Positions 1-8,772 are shown, counted from the stretch's first letter. The stretch: 64,000 nucleotides of DNA from Pseudomonas botevensis (GCF_019145475.1 NZ_JAHTKI010000026.1:1-64000); one strand, 5' to 3'. The notes: generated by a model from the sequence alone, not told the origin. Numbers and translations: made by a program.

Positions 1-12
1 TGGTGTTGCCAT
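1..12 (-). CDS. 5' end of a leftward gene, product unknown
   Basis: Only four codons (Met-Ala-Thr-Pro) lie inside the window, so the product cannot be named. The start is supported by an AAGGAG Shine-Dalgarno six bases upstream of the ATG on the minus strand. A sigma-54-like promoter and three identical dyads also lie upstream in the right order to drive this gene. It runs off the left edge. Confidence 0.5.
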
Positions 13-82
13 GGGGTGCTCTCCTTGCGGAATAAAAGTTAATGGCCCGGAGGCGATATCGCCCGGTGGGTGCCTGACGGTT

Positions 83-98
83 ATCAAGGAGCGTGCCA
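83..98 (-). promoter_or_regulatory. Sigma-54-like -24/-12 promoter
   Basis: The minus strand reads TGGCACG-N4-TTGAT. The -24 element is perfect and ten bases separate GG from the -12 dinucleotide, as in RpoN promoters. The -12 element has GA instead of the usual invariant GC, which lowers confidence. It lies about 70 bases upstream of the leftward start codon, and the dyad sites sit 90 to 210 bases further upstream, the usual place for activator sites of RpoN promoters. Confidence 0.5.
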
Positions 99-181
99 GG
101 TTTTGTGCAGGTGCCGGAATCCGGGGCTATAACGCGCTCTGACAGGCGTTTTCCGCCGTTTCTGGTAGTGACTCAGGAAGA

Positions 182-227
182 AAGTGCGCAAGAAGTTGCG
201 CAGTACTGCGCAACTTCTTGCGCACTT
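182..227. promoter_or_regulatory. 46-bp perfect palindrome: two activator-like dyad sites
   Basis: The whole 46 bases are their own reverse complement. Inside are two copies, in opposite orientation, of an 18-bp dyad TGCGCAA-N4-TTGCGCA, at 185-202 and 207-224. The centres are 22 bp apart, about two helical turns. Repeated dyads on one helix face upstream of a sigma-54-like promoter are typical of upstream activator sequences for an NtrC-type enhancer-binding protein. The cognate regulator is not visible in this window. Confidence 0.7.
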
Positions 228-228
228 G

Positions 229-259
229 GCTGGAAGCCTTGAGCCACAAGGCTTCCAGC
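229..259. repeat. Hairpin between the activator-like dyads
   Basis: A perfect 12-bp inverted repeat (arm GCTGGAAGCCTT) with a 7-base loop lies between the second and third dyad sites. It has no U-tract on either side, so it does not look like a terminator. It could be a second operator or a spacer structure; its role is unknown. Confidence 0.5.
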
Positions 260-288
260 GATTCTGACCGGCTTGTTCGGGAAATTGT

Positions 289-306
289 TGCGCAACTTCT
301 TGCGCA
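289..306. promoter_or_regulatory. Third copy of the TGCGCAA-N4-TTGCGCA dyad
   Basis: This 18-bp site is identical to the copy at 207-224. Its centre is 82 bp from that copy, close to eight helical turns. It also lies about 110 bp upstream of the PfpI-family gene, so the same regulator could influence both divergent genes. Confidence 0.65.
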
Positions 307-417
307 TCACGGCCTGATGCCAGCATTCGACCGGGTGAAACGAACCCGTGGGCAAAAGGGTCAATCACTCACGCGCCGTTGAGCGTTTGAACATTCCTCA
401 AACCGAGTACGAACGAT

Positions 418-1095
418 ATGAAAATTCTGATGGTTCTGACTTCCCACGATCAACTGGGCGACACCGGCAAAAAAACCGGCTTCTGGCTGGAGGAGTTCGC
501 CGCACCGTATTACGTGTTCAAGGATGCGGGCGCTCAACTGACGTTGGCGTCGCCCCAGGGCGGCCAGCCACCGCTCGATCCGAAGAGCGATGCACCCGAT
601 GCGCAAACCGACGCCACCGAGCGTTTTCGCAAGGACTCCGCCGCCCAGTCGGCCCTGGCCTCGACAGTCAGGCTCGAGACGATCAAGGCAGCGGATTTCG
701 ACGCGGTGTTCTACCCCGGCGGTCATGGCCCGTTGTGGGACCTGGCCGAGGATCGAAACTCGATTGCCTTGATCGAGGCGTTTTACAACAGCGGCAAACC
801 GGTGGCGGCGGTCTGCCACGCGCCCGGCGTGCTGCGTCATGTCAAGGGGGGCGATGGTCAGCCGCTGGTCAAGGGCAAGCGCGTCACCGGCTTCACCAAC
901 AGTGAGGAAGACGCGGTGCAATTGACCGATGTCGTGCCGTTTCTGGTGGAAGATGAACTCAAGGCCAAGGGCGGGATTTATTCCAAAGCTGAGGACTGGG
1001 TCAGTTATACGGTGGAAGACGGGTTGCTGTTGACCGGGCAGAATCCGGCGTCATCCGAAGAGACTGCGTTGGCATTGCTGTCGCGGTTACGTTGA
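418..1095 (+). CDS. DJ-1/PfpI family protein, class I glutamine amidotransferase-like domain
   Basis: This is a cytoplasmic protein of 225 residues with the ThiJ/DJ-1/PfpI fold. The nucleophile elbow is AVCHAPG with the likely catalytic Cys133, and the preceding YPGGHGP loop carries the oxyanion region. The length and the long N-terminal part match the Hsp31-like/glyoxalase III-like branch rather than short DJ-1. Members act as glyoxalases, chaperones or deglycases, and the exact activity cannot be read here. The first ATG was chosen because homology-like sequence begins at once (MKILMVLTS). The ribosome binding site is weak. The gene diverges from the sigma-54-like promoter region and ends at a REP-type hairpin. 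Confidence 0.85.
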   Translation: MKILMVLTSHDQLGDTGKKTGFWLEEFAAPYYVFKDAGAQLTLASPQGGQPPLDPKSDAPDAQTDATERFRKDSAAQSALASTVRLETIKAADFDAVFYPGGHGPLWDLAEDRNSIALIEAFYNSGKPVAAVCHAPGVLRHVKGGDGQPLVKGKRVTGFTNSEEDAVQLTDVVPFLVEDELKAKGGIYSKAEDWVSYTVEDGLLLTGQNPASSEETALALLSRLR

Positions 1096-1109
1096 CGTTT
1101 TAGAAAGCC

Positions 1110-1182
1110 AAAGATCGCAGCCTTCGGCAGCTCCTGCAGGGACCGAACTTCAATGCAGGAACTGCTAAACGCTGCGATCTTT
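1110..1182. terminator. REP-type inverted repeat between convergent genes
   Basis: The arms AAAGATCGCAGC and GCTGCGATCTTT enclose about 50 bases containing the CCTTCGGCAGCTCCTGCAGG core common in Pseudomonas REP elements. Its position between two convergent genes suggests a bidirectional terminator. A degenerate partial copy of the same element sits near 2606-2632. Confidence 0.65.
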
Positions 1183-1188
1183 CTTACT

Positions 1189-2568
1189 TCAACGACTCAG
1201 CAGCGCCAGACACTCCTCGATCGACCGCCGCTGCGTCTCGGCATACAACCCCAACTCATCGATCGTCGAACGCCCCAGCGCCTGTTCGAAGGCCTGGCGA
1301 TTGGAATGCTCGCCATAGTGCGCCTGCGCTGCATCCCCGAGGTTCGACTGAAAAATCCCTGCCGCACTGACCGGCAGGAAATCTTCGTACACCAGTGGTT
1401 CAGCTTTCACATAGCCGTTACTCACCAGATCCTCCACAGACGCATCACCCTGGCGACCCGCCGTCTGGCCTTTTTCCGTCACAAAATAGCGAAAATACGC
1501 CAGCTCCTGTTTCCGCATGCCCTCAAGGCTGTCAGGAAATTCGCCAAAGTGCTGAGTCATCAGCGCGTCATAGCGCAGGGCATTGCCTTCGTTGGGAAAC
1601 TCACCGAGTTCATCGCGAGCGGCATTCAGCAAGCGGTCGTACAGCGCACGGCCCTTGGGCGTAAGCGCCGCGCCGCGTTGTTCGATTTCACCGAAACGGG
1701 CGCTGTGGCTGCCACGGGTTTGCGCCTGGTCGGTGAAGGCGATCGGTTCGTCCAGCGCCTTGAAACTGGTCTGGCGCAGCAGGATCGGGCACTGCCGGCG
1801 TGGGGGGCCTTCGATGACGGCCTTGGGGGTGATGCCATGCAGGGGCATCTGTGTCTGTACGGTGTCGATGTCCAGGGTGCGGGGCGTCAGGTGGTTGATG
1901 TGCGGGCCTTTGAAGGCCACCACATCGGCGATCAGGCGATGCTGGGCGCTGAGGCTCTGGTACTGCGCGGCGGTAACGGTGGCGCTGTGATGCCAGCGAA
2001 AAGTCTCCAGGGCTTGCAGGACAAATTCCCGGGCTTCGGACTCGGTCAGGCCACCGGCGCTTTCGGCCTGTTCGATCAGGCGCAGTGCTTGCGGCGTGAA
2101 GATCGAGCGCTTTTCCAGCACCGACTCTGCGAAGGCTCGCAGCTCGGGAGCCTCGATCAGTTCCAGGCGCAACAGCGAGGTGAACACCCGGAACGGGCTG
2201 ACTTGCAGGGCATCTTCATGCACCGCACGGAATGCCGTGGAGTGCACCGGAACGCCCGCCGGAGTCAGGTCGTAATAGCCCACCGGTTGCATGCCCATCA
2301 CCGCAAACAGGCGGGCGAGGGTGGCGAGTTCGGCGGCGGTGCCAACCCGGATCGCGCCATGACGCTCCATGTCCAGGCGTTCTATTTCGCCGGTGCTGTT
2401 CAGTTGCCGGGCGACGTTCGGATCGCGCTCCAGCACATTGCGGTTGGTCTGTTCGACCAGTTCCATCAGTGCGCCGTACAGCGGCACTTCTTCGCGGTAC
2501 ATGTCGGACATCGCTTTGGAGAAGCGTTGGCGGATCAGGTCGGGGCTGATGAACGGCTGCACGGTCAT
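1189..2568 (-). CDS. hglS: 2-oxoadipate dioxygenase/decarboxylase (HglS, YdcJ/DUF1338 family)
   Basis: This metal-dependent enzyme of 459 residues converts 2-oxoadipate to D-2-hydroxyglutarate in Pseudomonas lysine (D-lysine/aminoadipate) catabolism. The family DUF1338 fold is clear from the N-terminus (QPFISPDLIRQRFSKAMSDM) onward. With the start at 2568, residues H70, H226 and E294 fall at the metal-ligand positions I recall for P. putida HglS. That supports this start over an ATG eight codons upstream; an AGGAA ribosome binding site also fits. The gene stands alone, ends at a REP hairpin, and has no other lysine-degradation gene beside it here. Confidence 0.88.
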   Translation of the reverse strand: MTVQPFISPDLIRQRFSKAMSDMYREEVPLYGALMELVEQTNRNVLERDPNVARQLNSTGEIERLDMERHGAIRVGTAAELATLARLFAVMGMQPVGYYDLTPAGVPVHSTAFRAVHEDALQVSPFRVFTSLLRLELIEAPELRAFAESVLEKRSIFTPQALRLIEQAESAGGLTESEAREFVLQALETFRWHHSATVTAAQYQSLSAQHRLIADVVAFKGPHINHLTPRTLDIDTVQTQMPLHGITPKAVIEGPPRRQCPILLRQTSFKALDEPIAFTDQAQTRGSHSARFGEIEQRGAALTPKGRALYDRLLNAARDELGEFPNEGNALRYDALMTQHFGEFPDSLEGMRKQELAYFRYFVTEKGQTAGRQGDASVEDLVSNGYVKAEPLVYEDFLPVSAAGIFQSNLGDAAQAHYGEHSNRQAFEQALGRSTIDELGLYAETQRRSIEECLALLSR

Positions 2569-2687
2569 GAAAAAAATTCCTGGCACGGTCACGTAGAGGA
2601 TGGAGGAAAGATCGCAGCCTTCTCCTGCGCGGGCAAACGAAGAATCCTACGAACTTCATTCTGCCAACGACTGATCCCGTGCTTATT

Positions 2688-3617
2688 TCATCGTGCGCCA
2701 GTGCTCAAAAAGTCCCGATACAACCGCGCGGTGTTGGAGGGTTGCTCGACCATCGGCATGTGCCCGACACCGTCCCAGACGTCGACCCGCAAATTGACGA
2801 TGCCCTTGCTCCACACCGGTACGCTGCTGACGTCGATCAGGCGATCCTTGCGACCCCAAAGCAGCAGCGCCGGGCATTTGATGTTCGGTAGTTGTGGCTC
2901 CATCGGCGGGCTGGCGCGGAAATCACGGAAGATCTCCTCCAGTTCGTCGCGCTGCTGCTCGTAACGCTGGGCCATGGCGTCCAGCACCAGGCCGGGCACC
3001 CACGGCGGGGTGGCCATGGTCATCGCGTAGAAACGCCGGAATTCCTCCCGGGAATTGATCAGGAACGGGTTATGCCCGCGTGCCAGGTGGCGTTCCATGT
3101 CGCTGGGCTCCGGCGCGGTGACGCCGGCGGGGTCGATCAGGGCCACCGAGGCGATCCGGTCGGGGTAGTTCGCCGCCAGCCACGCGGCGATGTAGCCGCC
3201 CATCGAGTTGCCGATCACGTGCACTTTTTCGACGCCGCAGACGTCCAGCAACTGGATCATTCGTTTGGCTTGTACCGCAATGTCGTAGCCGCCTCCGGCC
3301 TTGAAGCCGGTTTCACCGTGGCCGGCCAGATCCGGAATGATCACCCGGTAATGCCCGACAAAGTGCCGGGCGAAGCGCAGCCACAGGTTCTTCTCGGCGC
3401 TGTAGCCGTGGAGCATCAGGATGCTGCTCGACGCTTCGTATGGCCCGCCTTGCCAGGTCGAAACGGACATTTCGGCGATCGGCACTTCAATTTTGTGCAG
3501 ACGATACAACTTGGCCTCGAGCGCCATGCTGAGGTCATAGAGCCAATGGCCGACCGCCGGATAACTCAACCAGCTCCAGGCCACGAAAACTGCGAGGGCG
3601 ACAAACAGTAAAAGCAT
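2688..3617 (-). CDS. PlaF-like membrane-anchored alpha/beta hydrolase
   Basis: The protein has 309 residues, with an N-terminal transmembrane anchor (about residues 2-20) and then an alpha/beta hydrolase domain. The nucleophile elbow is GNSMGG with Ser138. Asp258 (GRKDRL) and His286 (GVGHMP) complete the triad, and the oxyanion loop is LHGYSAEKN. Size, anchor and triad positions closely match P. aeruginosa PlaF (PA2949), a cytoplasmic-membrane phospholipase A1 that remodels glycerophospholipids; the substrate here is inferred. It is the second gene of an operon, 21 bp behind a flavin monooxygenase. Confidence 0.8.
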   Translation of the reverse strand: MLLLFVALAVFVAWSWLSYPAVGHWLYDLSMALEAKLYRLHKIEVPIAEMSVSTWQGGPYEASSSILMLHGYSAEKNLWLRFARHFVGHYRVIIPDLAGHGETGFKAGGGYDIAVQAKRMIQLLDVCGVEKVHVIGNSMGGYIAAWLAANYPDRIASVALIDPAGVTAPEPSDMERHLARGHNPFLINSREEFRRFYAMTMATPPWVPGLVLDAMAQRYEQQRDELEEIFRDFRASPPMEPQLPNIKCPALLLWGRKDRLIDVSSVPVWSKGIVNLRVDVWDGVGHMPMVEQPSNTARLYRDFLSTGAR

Positions 3618-3638
3618 CGACGTCTTCCTTTTACGTGC

Positions 3639-5093
3639 TCAAGACAGAATGTGGTCAGCCGGTTTCAGCGCCCGGGTCAACCGGTAAAAGCTGAAACTGA
3701 AGCCCGGAAATATCGCGATCACATGACCGCTTTTGCTCTGATACCAGCTGTGACAGCCACCGGTTTTCCAGACCGTACGCTCCATCTCCCGGTGAATCAT
3801 CTGAGTGTAGGTACGTTCTGCTTCGGGGCGAACTTCAATGCTGCGCAGGCCTTTGGCCTGCAAGGTGCGGATGCAGTCGAGGATGTAGTTCATCTGCGAT
3901 TCGATGATGAACAGCGCCGAGGTGTGGCCAATCCCGGTGTTCGGCCCGGTGACGATAAACAGGTTGGGAAAGTCCGGCAGGCTGGTGCCGAGGTAGGCGC
4001 GCGGAAATTGTGCCCAGACGTCGCGCAGCTGCACGCCGTTCTTGCCGCTGACCGGGTAGGAAATCACCCCGTCGGTGGCGTCGTAACCGGTCGACCAGAC
4101 GATCAGGTCAACATCGACGTGCTGACCGTCCGCTGTGAGAATGCCGGTTTCATCGAGGGCGGCGATGCCTTGCTCGCGGCTGTGCAGGGTCACGTTGGGC
4201 CGGGTCAGCGCCGGGTAGTACGTGCTGGAAACCAGTACGCGCTTGCAGCCGATGGTGAAGTCCGGTGTCAGTTTTCGCTGCATTTGCGGGTCAGGCACCT
4301 GACGTTTGAGGAAGCGCAGGGCCTGGCGCTGCACCAGATGAACCGCTGGTCTTGAGTATTTGAAGGCGATGACCCGAGTCTCGAACTGCCAGTAGAGCAG
4401 CCAGCGCAACAGTTTGTAGGCCGGTTTCAGACCGAGCAGCCAGCGCTGGAATACGCCGAACGTGCGGTCGGCCCGGGGCAAGACCCAGTGTGGCGTGCGC
4501 TGGAAGACGTGCAGGTGTTCGACATCCGGGGCAATCGCTGGAATCACCTGTGCCGCGCTGGCGCCGCTGCCGATGATTGCCACACGTTTACCTCGGTAGT
4601 CGTAGCTGTGATCCCAATTGTTTGTGTGAAAAGTCTTGCCCCGAAAGCGTTCTTGTCCAGGGAAGTGTGGGATCACCGGTTGGCTCAGCGGCCCGCTGGC
4701 GTTGATCACGAATTGCGCATAGAAAGTGCCTTTGGCGCCCGCGTGTACGGCCCAACGCTTTTGTGTATCGTCCCACTCGATGCGCTCGACATTGGCCTGT
4801 AACTCGACCCGCTCACGCAAGCCGAAACGCTCGGCCACGTATTCGGTGTAGCGGTGCAGTTCTGCCTGGCCGGCGAACATCTGCGTCCAGCGATAGGGCG
4901 CGAAAGACAGCGAATACAATGGCGAAGGCACGTCTACTGCCGCGCCGGGGTAGGTGTTCTGGCACCAGGTGCCGCCGAAGAAGTCCCGCCGCTCGAGCAA
5001 GCGAAAATCGTCGATGCCGGCCTTGAGCAGGTTGACCGCCGCGCACTGGCCGCCAAAACCGCTGCCGATGATCAACACTCGATAGGTGTGCAT
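3639..5093 (-). CDS. Flavin-containing (Baeyer-Villiger-type) monooxygenase
   Basis: This FAD/NADPH enzyme has 484 residues. It has an N-terminal FAD Rossmann motif GSGFGG (residues 10-15), a second dinucleotide motif GSGASA (175-180), and the Baeyer-Villiger fingerprint FxGxxxHxxxWD at F150, G152, H156, W160 and D161. Members insert oxygen into ketones or oxidise heteroatoms using NADPH and O2. The substrate cannot be read from sequence. It leads a two-gene operon with the PlaF-like hydrolase, which suggests a linked lipid or ester pathway: ketone to ester, then hydrolysis. Confidence 0.85.
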   Translation of the reverse strand: MHTYRVLIIGSGFGGQCAAVNLLKAGIDDFRLLERRDFFGGTWCQNTYPGAAVDVPSPLYSLSFAPYRWTQMFAGQAELHRYTEYVAERFGLRERVELQANVERIEWDDTQKRWAVHAGAKGTFYAQFVINASGPLSQPVIPHFPGQERFRGKTFHTNNWDHSYDYRGKRVAIIGSGASAAQVIPAIAPDVEHLHVFQRTPHWVLPRADRTFGVFQRWLLGLKPAYKLLRWLLYWQFETRVIAFKYSRPAVHLVQRQALRFLKRQVPDPQMQRKLTPDFTIGCKRVLVSSTYYPALTRPNVTLHSREQGIAALDETGILTADGQHVDVDLIVWSTGYDATDGVISYPVSGKNGVQLRDVWAQFPRAYLGTSLPDFPNLFIVTGPNTGIGHTSALFIIESQMNYILDCIRTLQAKGLRSIEVRPEAERTYTQMIHREMERTVWKTGGCHSWYQSKSGHVIAIFPGFSFSFYRLTRALKPADHILS

Positions 5094-5282
5094 GGGCCTC
5101 CTTCTTATAGTCGTTTTTCCGTTTTCCTACATTCATGTATAGCCAAACATTTGTCCGGTGTGGGCTGGTGATGGCGGGGTATTCGGCCCGCTGGCCGGTG
5201 ATGGCGGTTTAACGTTGCCCTGTTAGACTCCCAGCAGTCGGTTTTGCAGTACGCGCCGTCGCGCCGAGTGGTAGAGGCTCCT

Positions 5283-6356
5283 ATGGGAAAAACAGGAGGA
5301 AAGGGACTTTCACTGGCCAGGAGGCTGTATACATCGCGAACGCTCGGGCTGGTCCTCGGGCTCTTGTGCGTGGGCGCTGCCATGTACCCGCTCGACCCGC
5401 CCGTGTGGGTCTGGGTGCTGATGCTGTTCAACGGCCTGCTCTGGCCGCATCTGGCCTTTCAATGGGCGCGCCGGGCGAGGGTTCCGTACCACGCCGAACA
5501 CCGCAATCTGCTGATCGACGCCTTTCTCGGCGGCTTCTGGGTCGCCGCCATGCATTTCAATCCGCTGCCCAGTGCCACGACCGTTTCGATGATGGCGATG
5601 AACAATGTCGCCATTGGCGGCCTGCGTTTTCTGCTGGTCGGCGCGGCGGCGCAGTTGCTGGGCGTCGGGGTGGGGTTGGTGGTGTTTGCGCCGGCATTCA
5701 TCCCGACGACCACGCCGTCGCAACTCTACGCCTGCCTGCCGTTGTTGATGCTGTATCCGCTGGCGCTGGGCTGGATCTGTTTCCGTCAGGCCTACACCTT
5801 GGGCCGGCATAAACGTGAGCTGCTGGCGCTGAGCCGCACCGACAGCCTTACCGGTCTGCTCAATCACGGCGCCTGGAAGGATCAACTGGACATCGAGTTT
5901 CAGCGTTGCAAGCGCGAGCAGAAAGGCGCGGCAATCGCGCTGATCGACATCGACCATTTCAAAGCCATCAATGACACCTACGGCCATGTGGCCGGTGACA
6001 TCGTCCTGCGCCAGTTGAGCAAGATGCTCAAGCAGAACCTGCGGGCCAGTGATGTGGCCGGACGTTATGGTGGCGATGAGTTCTGCGTGATCCTTCCAGA
6101 ACTGCCGCTGTTCAACGCCGCCCAGAACATGGAAGCATTGCGCGAGCGTTTTTCCGCGCTGGGCTACGAACAGAGCCCGGCACTGAAAGTCAGCCTGAGC
6201 ATCGGCCTGGCGGTGCTCGACGCGTCCCACGGCGATGCCACGCTGTGGCTCAACGATGCTGACCTGGCGCTGTACGAAGCCAAGTCAACCGGGCGCAACC
6301 GGGTGATTTGCTGCAGTGCCGGCAAACCCCGGCGCGAAGTGCTCGGCTCGGTCTGA
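5283..6356 (+). CDS. MASE2-GGDEF diguanylate cyclase
   Basis: This inner-membrane protein of 357 residues makes c-di-GMP from two GTP. The first 170 residues form a MASE2-type sensor with about five hydrophobic segments. The GGDEF domain follows, with an intact GGDEF signature (263-267). An RxxD inhibitory site (RASD, 254-257) lies five residues before it, so the enzyme should be active and product-inhibited. The architecture matches AdrA/DgcC of enterics. The start was set at an ATG with an AGAGG site rather than an in-frame ATG 13 codons upstream. It appears monocistronic. Confidence 0.88.
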   Translation: MGKTGGKGLSLARRLYTSRTLGLVLGLLCVGAAMYPLDPPVWVWVLMLFNGLLWPHLAFQWARRARVPYHAEHRNLLIDAFLGGFWVAAMHFNPLPSATTVSMMAMNNVAIGGLRFLLVGAAAQLLGVGVGLVVFAPAFIPTTTPSQLYACLPLLMLYPLALGWICFRQAYTLGRHKRELLALSRTDSLTGLLNHGAWKDQLDIEFQRCKREQKGAAIALIDIDHFKAINDTYGHVAGDIVLRQLSKMLKQNLRASDVAGRYGGDEFCVILPELPLFNAAQNMEALRERFSALGYEQSPALKVSLSIGLAVLDASHGDATLWLNDADLALYEAKSTGRNRVICCSAGKPRREVLGSV

Positions 6357-6480
6357 AACCCAGCGAAAATCCCCTTGCGGGAGTGCGGTATCAATCCGGG
6401 GAATGTCGCATCCGGTGTAGAGCCTCGGCGCGATGTACGGTACGGTTCAGAGCCTCCCGACACGAAACAAGGATCGATTC

Positions 6481-7719
6481 ATGACGCTCAATATCCCGCG
6501 TTCCCTGCTGGCCGCCGGCCTCGGCCTGACACTGTCCTTTGCAGCCTCCAGCGCTTTTTCCGAACCCCACAAACAAGTGCTGGCCGATGCCGAGCAGTAT
6601 CAGCCCGAAGCCCTGAAACTGCTGGAACGCCTGGTCAATATCGACTCCGGCTCCGGTTATGAACCGGGTCTGAAGCAGGTCAGCGAGATTGCCATCGACG
6701 AGTTGAAAAAGCTCGGCGCGACCATCGAACGGGTGCCCAATACCCCGGAAAAAACCAACCACGTTCTCGCCACCTTCAAGGGCACCGGCAAGGCGAAAAT
6801 CCTGCTGATGGCGCACATGGACACGGTGTTCAAGGAGGGTTCCGCTGCCGAGCGGCCGTTTCACATCAAGGATGGCCGGGCGTACGGGCCTGGGGTGATG
6901 GATGACAAGGGCGGCATCGTTGCCGGTATCTATGCGCTGAAAGTCCTGAAGAACCTCGACTTCAAGGATTACGCGCAAATCACCTTTCTGCTCGACGCCA
7001 GCGAAGAAACCGGTTCGGACGTCGCCACCGACCTGATCAAGAAAACCGCGAAGCTGCACGACGTCACCCTCAATCTCGAGCCGGGCCGTCCGGCCGATGG
7101 CCTGGTGGTGTGGCGCAAGGGCAGTGCCACGGCGCTGGTCGAGGTCAAGGGCAAAGCGGCTCACGCCGGGGTCGCGCCGGAATTGGGGCGCAACGCGGCA
7201 ATGGAGGCGGCGCACCAGATTCTGCAACTGGGCAAGCTGGGCGACGAGGCGAAGAAAACCACGATCAATTTCACCGTGCTCAAGGCTGGCGATCGTACCA
7301 ACGTGATTCCCGATCAGGCCACGGCCAAGGCTGACGTGCGCGCGGCGGTGCCGGAGGAGTTCGACCGGATCGAGAAAGACCTGGCGCGGGTGTCGCAGGA
7401 CAAGTTGATTGCCGACACCACCGTCATCACCAGCCTGCAACGCGGCTTGCCGCCGATGCCGCAGACGGCGGAGTCCGATCGTCTGATGGCGATGGCGCAG
7501 GGGATTTACGGTGAAATCGGTCGCAAACTGACCGAGGAAGGCAGCGGCGGGGCGGCGGATGCCAGCCTGTCGGCCGGTGTCGGGACGCCGACGCTGGACG
7601 GTTTCGGGATCGTCGGCGGCAATATCCATACCCCCGAGGAGTACGCCGAAGTCGACAGTGTGGCGCCGCGAATCTATCTGTTGTCGCGGATGATCATGGA
7701 GCTGGCGAAGGGGCGGTGA
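6481..7719 (+). CDS. Exported M20 zinc peptidase, carboxypeptidase G2-like
   Basis: The precursor has 412 residues with a signal peptide (hydrophobic core LLAAGLGLTLSFA, likely cut after SSAFS). The M20 catalytic domain follows, with the AHMDTV metal motif, GPGVMDDKGG, and a DASEETGSD acidic motif; a dimerisation domain lies around residues 210-320. It resembles the folate-cleaving glutamate carboxypeptidase G2 of Pseudomonas RS-16 through its length, giving a likely periplasmic exopeptidase that releases C-terminal glutamate. An AAGGA site precedes the chosen ATG. Its last 26 bases overlap the 3' end of the convergent LysR gene. Confidence 0.85.
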   Translation: MTLNIPRSLLAAGLGLTLSFAASSAFSEPHKQVLADAEQYQPEALKLLERLVNIDSGSGYEPGLKQVSEIAIDELKKLGATIERVPNTPEKTNHVLATFKGTGKAKILLMAHMDTVFKEGSAAERPFHIKDGRAYGPGVMDDKGGIVAGIYALKVLKNLDFKDYAQITFLLDASEETGSDVATDLIKKTAKLHDVTLNLEPGRPADGLVVWRKGSATALVEVKGKAAHAGVAPELGRNAAMEAAHQILQLGKLGDEAKKTTINFTVLKAGDRTNVIPDQATAKADVRAAVPEEFDRIEKDLARVSQDKLIADTTVITSLQRGLPPMPQTAESDRLMAMAQGIYGEIGRKLTEEGSGGAADASLSAGVGTPTLDGFGIVGGNIHTPEEYAEVDSVAPRIYLLSRMIMELAKGR

Positions 7720-8659
7720 TCCTGGCCTGACCTTCATCCAATATCCCCCAATCCTCACTCTCTGGAAGAGGCTGAGGGTTGGAGTCCGTCAGCACCTTGC
7801 GAAACGTCTCCACCAACGGGCGCAAATTGATCCGGTGCCACGCTGCCCACAGCGGCGTGGTGAACGCCAGCCAGGGCACCTCGCGCAGCACCACGCCCGG
7901 CGGCGCGTTATGGCTCAGACCCTTCTGGATCATCGCGATGCCCAGCCCTGAAGCGACCAGTCCGAGGGCGGTAAACGGCTCGGTAGCCTGCATGCGCACA
8001 TCCGGGGTGAACCCGGCACGGATGCACGCGCTTACAAACTCATCGTCGGCGCCCTGGCGCGGTTGCACACCGATCCACTCCTGACCGGCCAGATCCTCCG
8101 GGGTCAGCGCGGCCCGCTGTGCCAGCGGATGCTGTTCCGGCAACGCCAGCAGCATCGGGTCGTCGAGGACCTGGAAACCCAGCAGGTCGGGGTCGTCAGT
8201 CGTCGGCGGCTCACTGACCAGCGCGATATCCAGACTACGCTGACGCAGGCCTTCGAGTTGCTCGGCGGAACTCAGGTTGTACAACGCAACGTGGACGTTG
8301 GGCCGATCCACCCGCAACACGCGCAACGCATTGGGCAGCACCCCGGCGTGCATGGCGTTTTCGATGTAGCCGATGCACAAGCCGCCTTCCTCGCCACGGC
8401 CCAGGCGCTTGCCGAGGGATTCCAGGCGATTGGCGTGGGTCAGCAGGGCGCGGGTTTCGGCAAGGAACGTCTGACCGTCGCGGGTCAGGCGGATGCGTTG
8501 CTGGCTGCGTTCGAACAGGGTCAGGCCGAGGCGCTCTTCGAGCTGGGCGATCTGCCGGCTCAGCGGCGACTGAGAAATGTGCAGGCGCTCGGCGGCACGA
8601 CCGACGTGCTCTTCCTCGGCGACCACCACGAAATAACGCAATTGGCGAATATCCAGCAT
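7694..8659 (-). CDS. LysR-family transcriptional regulator
   Basis: The protein has 321 residues, with an N-terminal winged helix (MLDIRQLRYFVVVAEEEHVGRAA, then SQSPLSRQIAQLEERLG) and a type 2 periplasmic-binding-like effector domain. It is transcribed away from an aldo/keto reductase-SDR-SRPBCC operon across a 113-bp gap, the usual arrangement for a LysR regulator and its target. The C-terminus is proline-rich and extends somewhat past the usual 300 residues. The inducer is unknown. Confidence 0.88.
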   Translation of the reverse strand: MLDIRQLRYFVVVAEEEHVGRAAERLHISQSPLSRQIAQLEERLGLTLFERSQQRIRLTRDGQTFLAETRALLTHANRLESLGKRLGRGEEGGLCIGYIENAMHAGVLPNALRVLRVDRPNVHVALYNLSSAEQLEGLRQRSLDIALVSEPPTTDDPDLLGFQVLDDPMLLALPEQHPLAQRAALTPEDLAGQEWIGVQPRQGADDEFVSACIRAGFTPDVRMQATEPFTALGLVASGLGIAMIQKGLSHNAPPGVVLREVPWLAFTTPLWAAWHRINLRPLVETFRKVLTDSNPQPLPESEDWGILDEGQARITAPSPAP

Positions 8660-8772
8660 GTCAGACCTTCAGGGACTCAAGTGCTGCGCATTATGTCTTG
8701 GACGGTCTTGAGGTCGCAATCTAGGATCTGCCCAACGGTCGATCACGGCCAAGACACTACGAGGAAAGAATC

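Noticed and set aside
84..368. Two small leftward frames over the left intergenic region
   Set aside because: They overlap the sigma-54-like promoter and the dyads, lack ribosome binding sites and have no conserved pattern.
1153..2964. 603-codon rightward frame over hglS
   Set aside because: Shadow of the hglS gene on the other strand, crossing the REP element and a neighbouring gene end; low-complexity composition.
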